In this document: piece after piece, positions 22,873 through 23,835 of the stretch
Layout: each line of letters begins with the position of its first letter
Numbering within the stretch: the stretch's first letter is position 1
Assembly (NCBI GenBank): GCA_023436175.1
Contig: JAEZKE010000042.1
Location: 1-23,835, forward strand
Direction: 5' to 3'
Origin: Methanobacteriota archaeon
GTDB taxonomy: Archaea > Methanobacteriota > Methanobacteria > Methanobacteriales > Methanobacteriaceae
Length of the DNA: 23,835 bases
The notes under the pieces: model-generated
What the model was told of the DNA's origin: nothing
Databases searched by the model: none
Seen by the model: the letters and a program-made list of their open reading frames with translations, nothing else
Position numbers and translations under genes: made by a program

Positions 22873-23772
22873 AGTATTCCTCCCAATTTAATTTCATAGC
22901 TTACAAATTTCTATTATTTCTTTTTTAGCTTACATAAGAGCATTAATTGCTTTAGAAATATTCTTTATTTTTCAACTCTAAATCTAAAGATTAAAATATT
23001 ATTTGAAAATATCTGTATGTTTAGCTTCTGTAGATGTATATTACTATGATTTGTTTTACATACAATCTTATTTTTTTATTTTATTCATTTTAATGATACA
23101 TTTTAATTTTATATATGATAATAGATTTTGGATGTGTTAAATAAGACTAAAATGACGTTTTTTCATGTGCATCCATGTTTTATAGAATGACAAAATTTTT
23201 TATCTTTTGATCTATGACTCCATGAGGCTGGTGTGGAAATATTTTCTTTATTGCGCACATTGATCATTTATTCTATCTCTATCTTCAAAAGAGATATTTT
23301 GAATTAAAAATATTGCAAACATATCTTGCCATCTTTAATTTTATTATATTTATTGAGCTAATATTTAATATTATTTTGTAAATAAGTAGTATTAAATGGG
23401 GCTATTATATACACTAAATGTGTACTAACTGCAATATTATCATCCCTATTTTTAAAATGATTTAGTTCTACTCCCTAAATTCGTAATAGCATATATTTTT
23501 TAGAAATTATTACTTAAAAAACTTTATTTGTGCTTTTTTTTCAAGAGAAAACCTTTGTTTTGAAGTTCATTTTGACCTTGAAATTATCCATGATTTTCAA
23601 ACATGATAATAAATTTTTTTTACAATCCTCATCAAAAACTGAAAGTGAGTTACTGCACGTCTTTGATTATGGATTTAATTCAAGTCACAATTCAAATAAG
23701 AATTATGTAAACTCAATAAAATCGACAAATTTAAATACTATGGAGTACTAATAAAAGAATGAGGTGATATAT
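22873..23772. other. 900-bp AT-rich spacer before the histone gene
   Basis: No recognisable gene. A 73-codon plus-strand frame (23530-23751) is low in information, lacks a ribosome site and runs through the histone promoter. A somewhat GC-richer patch at 23160-23265 includes a 34-codon minus-strand frame with no recognisable product. No tRNA or repeat array was found. Confidence 0.5.
23730..23737 (+). promoter_or_regulatory. TATA box for the histone gene
   Basis: TTTAAATA is centred about 40 bases before the histone ATG. Initiation about 25 bases downstream leaves a short leader with GAGGTGAT at 23761-23768. Confidence 0.5.

Positions 23773-23835
<63 letters not shown>

Noticed and set aside
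23160..23265. Possible tRNA or minus-strand mini-gene in the GC-richer patch
   Set aside because: No cloverleaf with T-loop consensus could be built, and the 34-codon frame has no recognisable product.
23530..23751. 73-codon plus-strand ORF before the histone gene
   Set aside because: Low-complexity residue make-up, no ribosome binding site, no family resemblance, and it crosses the histone TATA box.

Overview
The window is an AT-rich archaeal segment, almost certainly from a methanogen of the Methanobacteriales and probably a Methanobacterium-like lineage. The evidence is an archaeal information-processing gene string (aIF2 gamma, Rpo7, Spt4, S24e, S27Ae), a GTP-dependent dephospho-CoA kinase, the start of an HMf-type histone gene at the right edge, TTTATATA-like promoter boxes, Shine-Dalgarno sites, frequent GTG/TTG starts, and PAS-rich cytoplasmic histidine kinases of the kind common in these methanogens.

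Region 1 (1-5474) is housekeeping on the + strand: aIF2 gamma, a PIN-domain nuclease that needs a -1 frameshift to be whole, inorganic pyrophosphatase, RNA polymerase stalk subunit Rpo7, elongation factor Spt4, dephospho-CoA kinase, S24e, S27Ae (51 residues), a hairpin terminator, and argininosuccinate lyase (argH). The genes are tightly packed or overlap, which suggests one or two operons linking translation, transcription, pyrophosphate removal and CoA synthesis.

Region 2 (5475-17734) is a 12-kb signalling island, all on the + strand. It holds a 1676-residue kinase (8 PAS, 2 GAF), a stand-alone Rcp1-like receiver, a 617-residue REC-PAS-PAS kinase and a 1383-residue REC-PAS6-GAF kinase. None has a transmembrane segment and no DNA-binding output domain is present, so this looks like a cytosolic phosphorelay ending in protein-protein output. 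PAS modules have been copied between the first two kinases. The third kinase has its own promoter, bracketed by a 13-bp inverted repeat.

Region 3 (17735-23835) is a looser set of small transcription units. It contains a 46-residue DUF3096-like membrane protein with a probable leaderless mRNA, a convergent KH plus PP-loop ATPase with a candidate Fe-S cysteine triad, a long AT-rich spacer containing a nested stem structure, a left-handed beta-helix acetyltransferase, a convergent NfeD and SPFH (stomatin-like) membrane pair, a PEBP/YbhB protein, a 900-bp spacer and the histone gene start.

The observations most worth a second look are the in-frame U UUU UUA UGA shift site in the PIN gene, the cytosolic multi-sensor relay with duplicated PAS blocks and Cys/His PAS domains, the KH/PP-loop protein with CxxC plus C, and the inverted repeat at the third kinase promoter. 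No CRISPR array, tRNA, rRNA or insertion sequence was seen.
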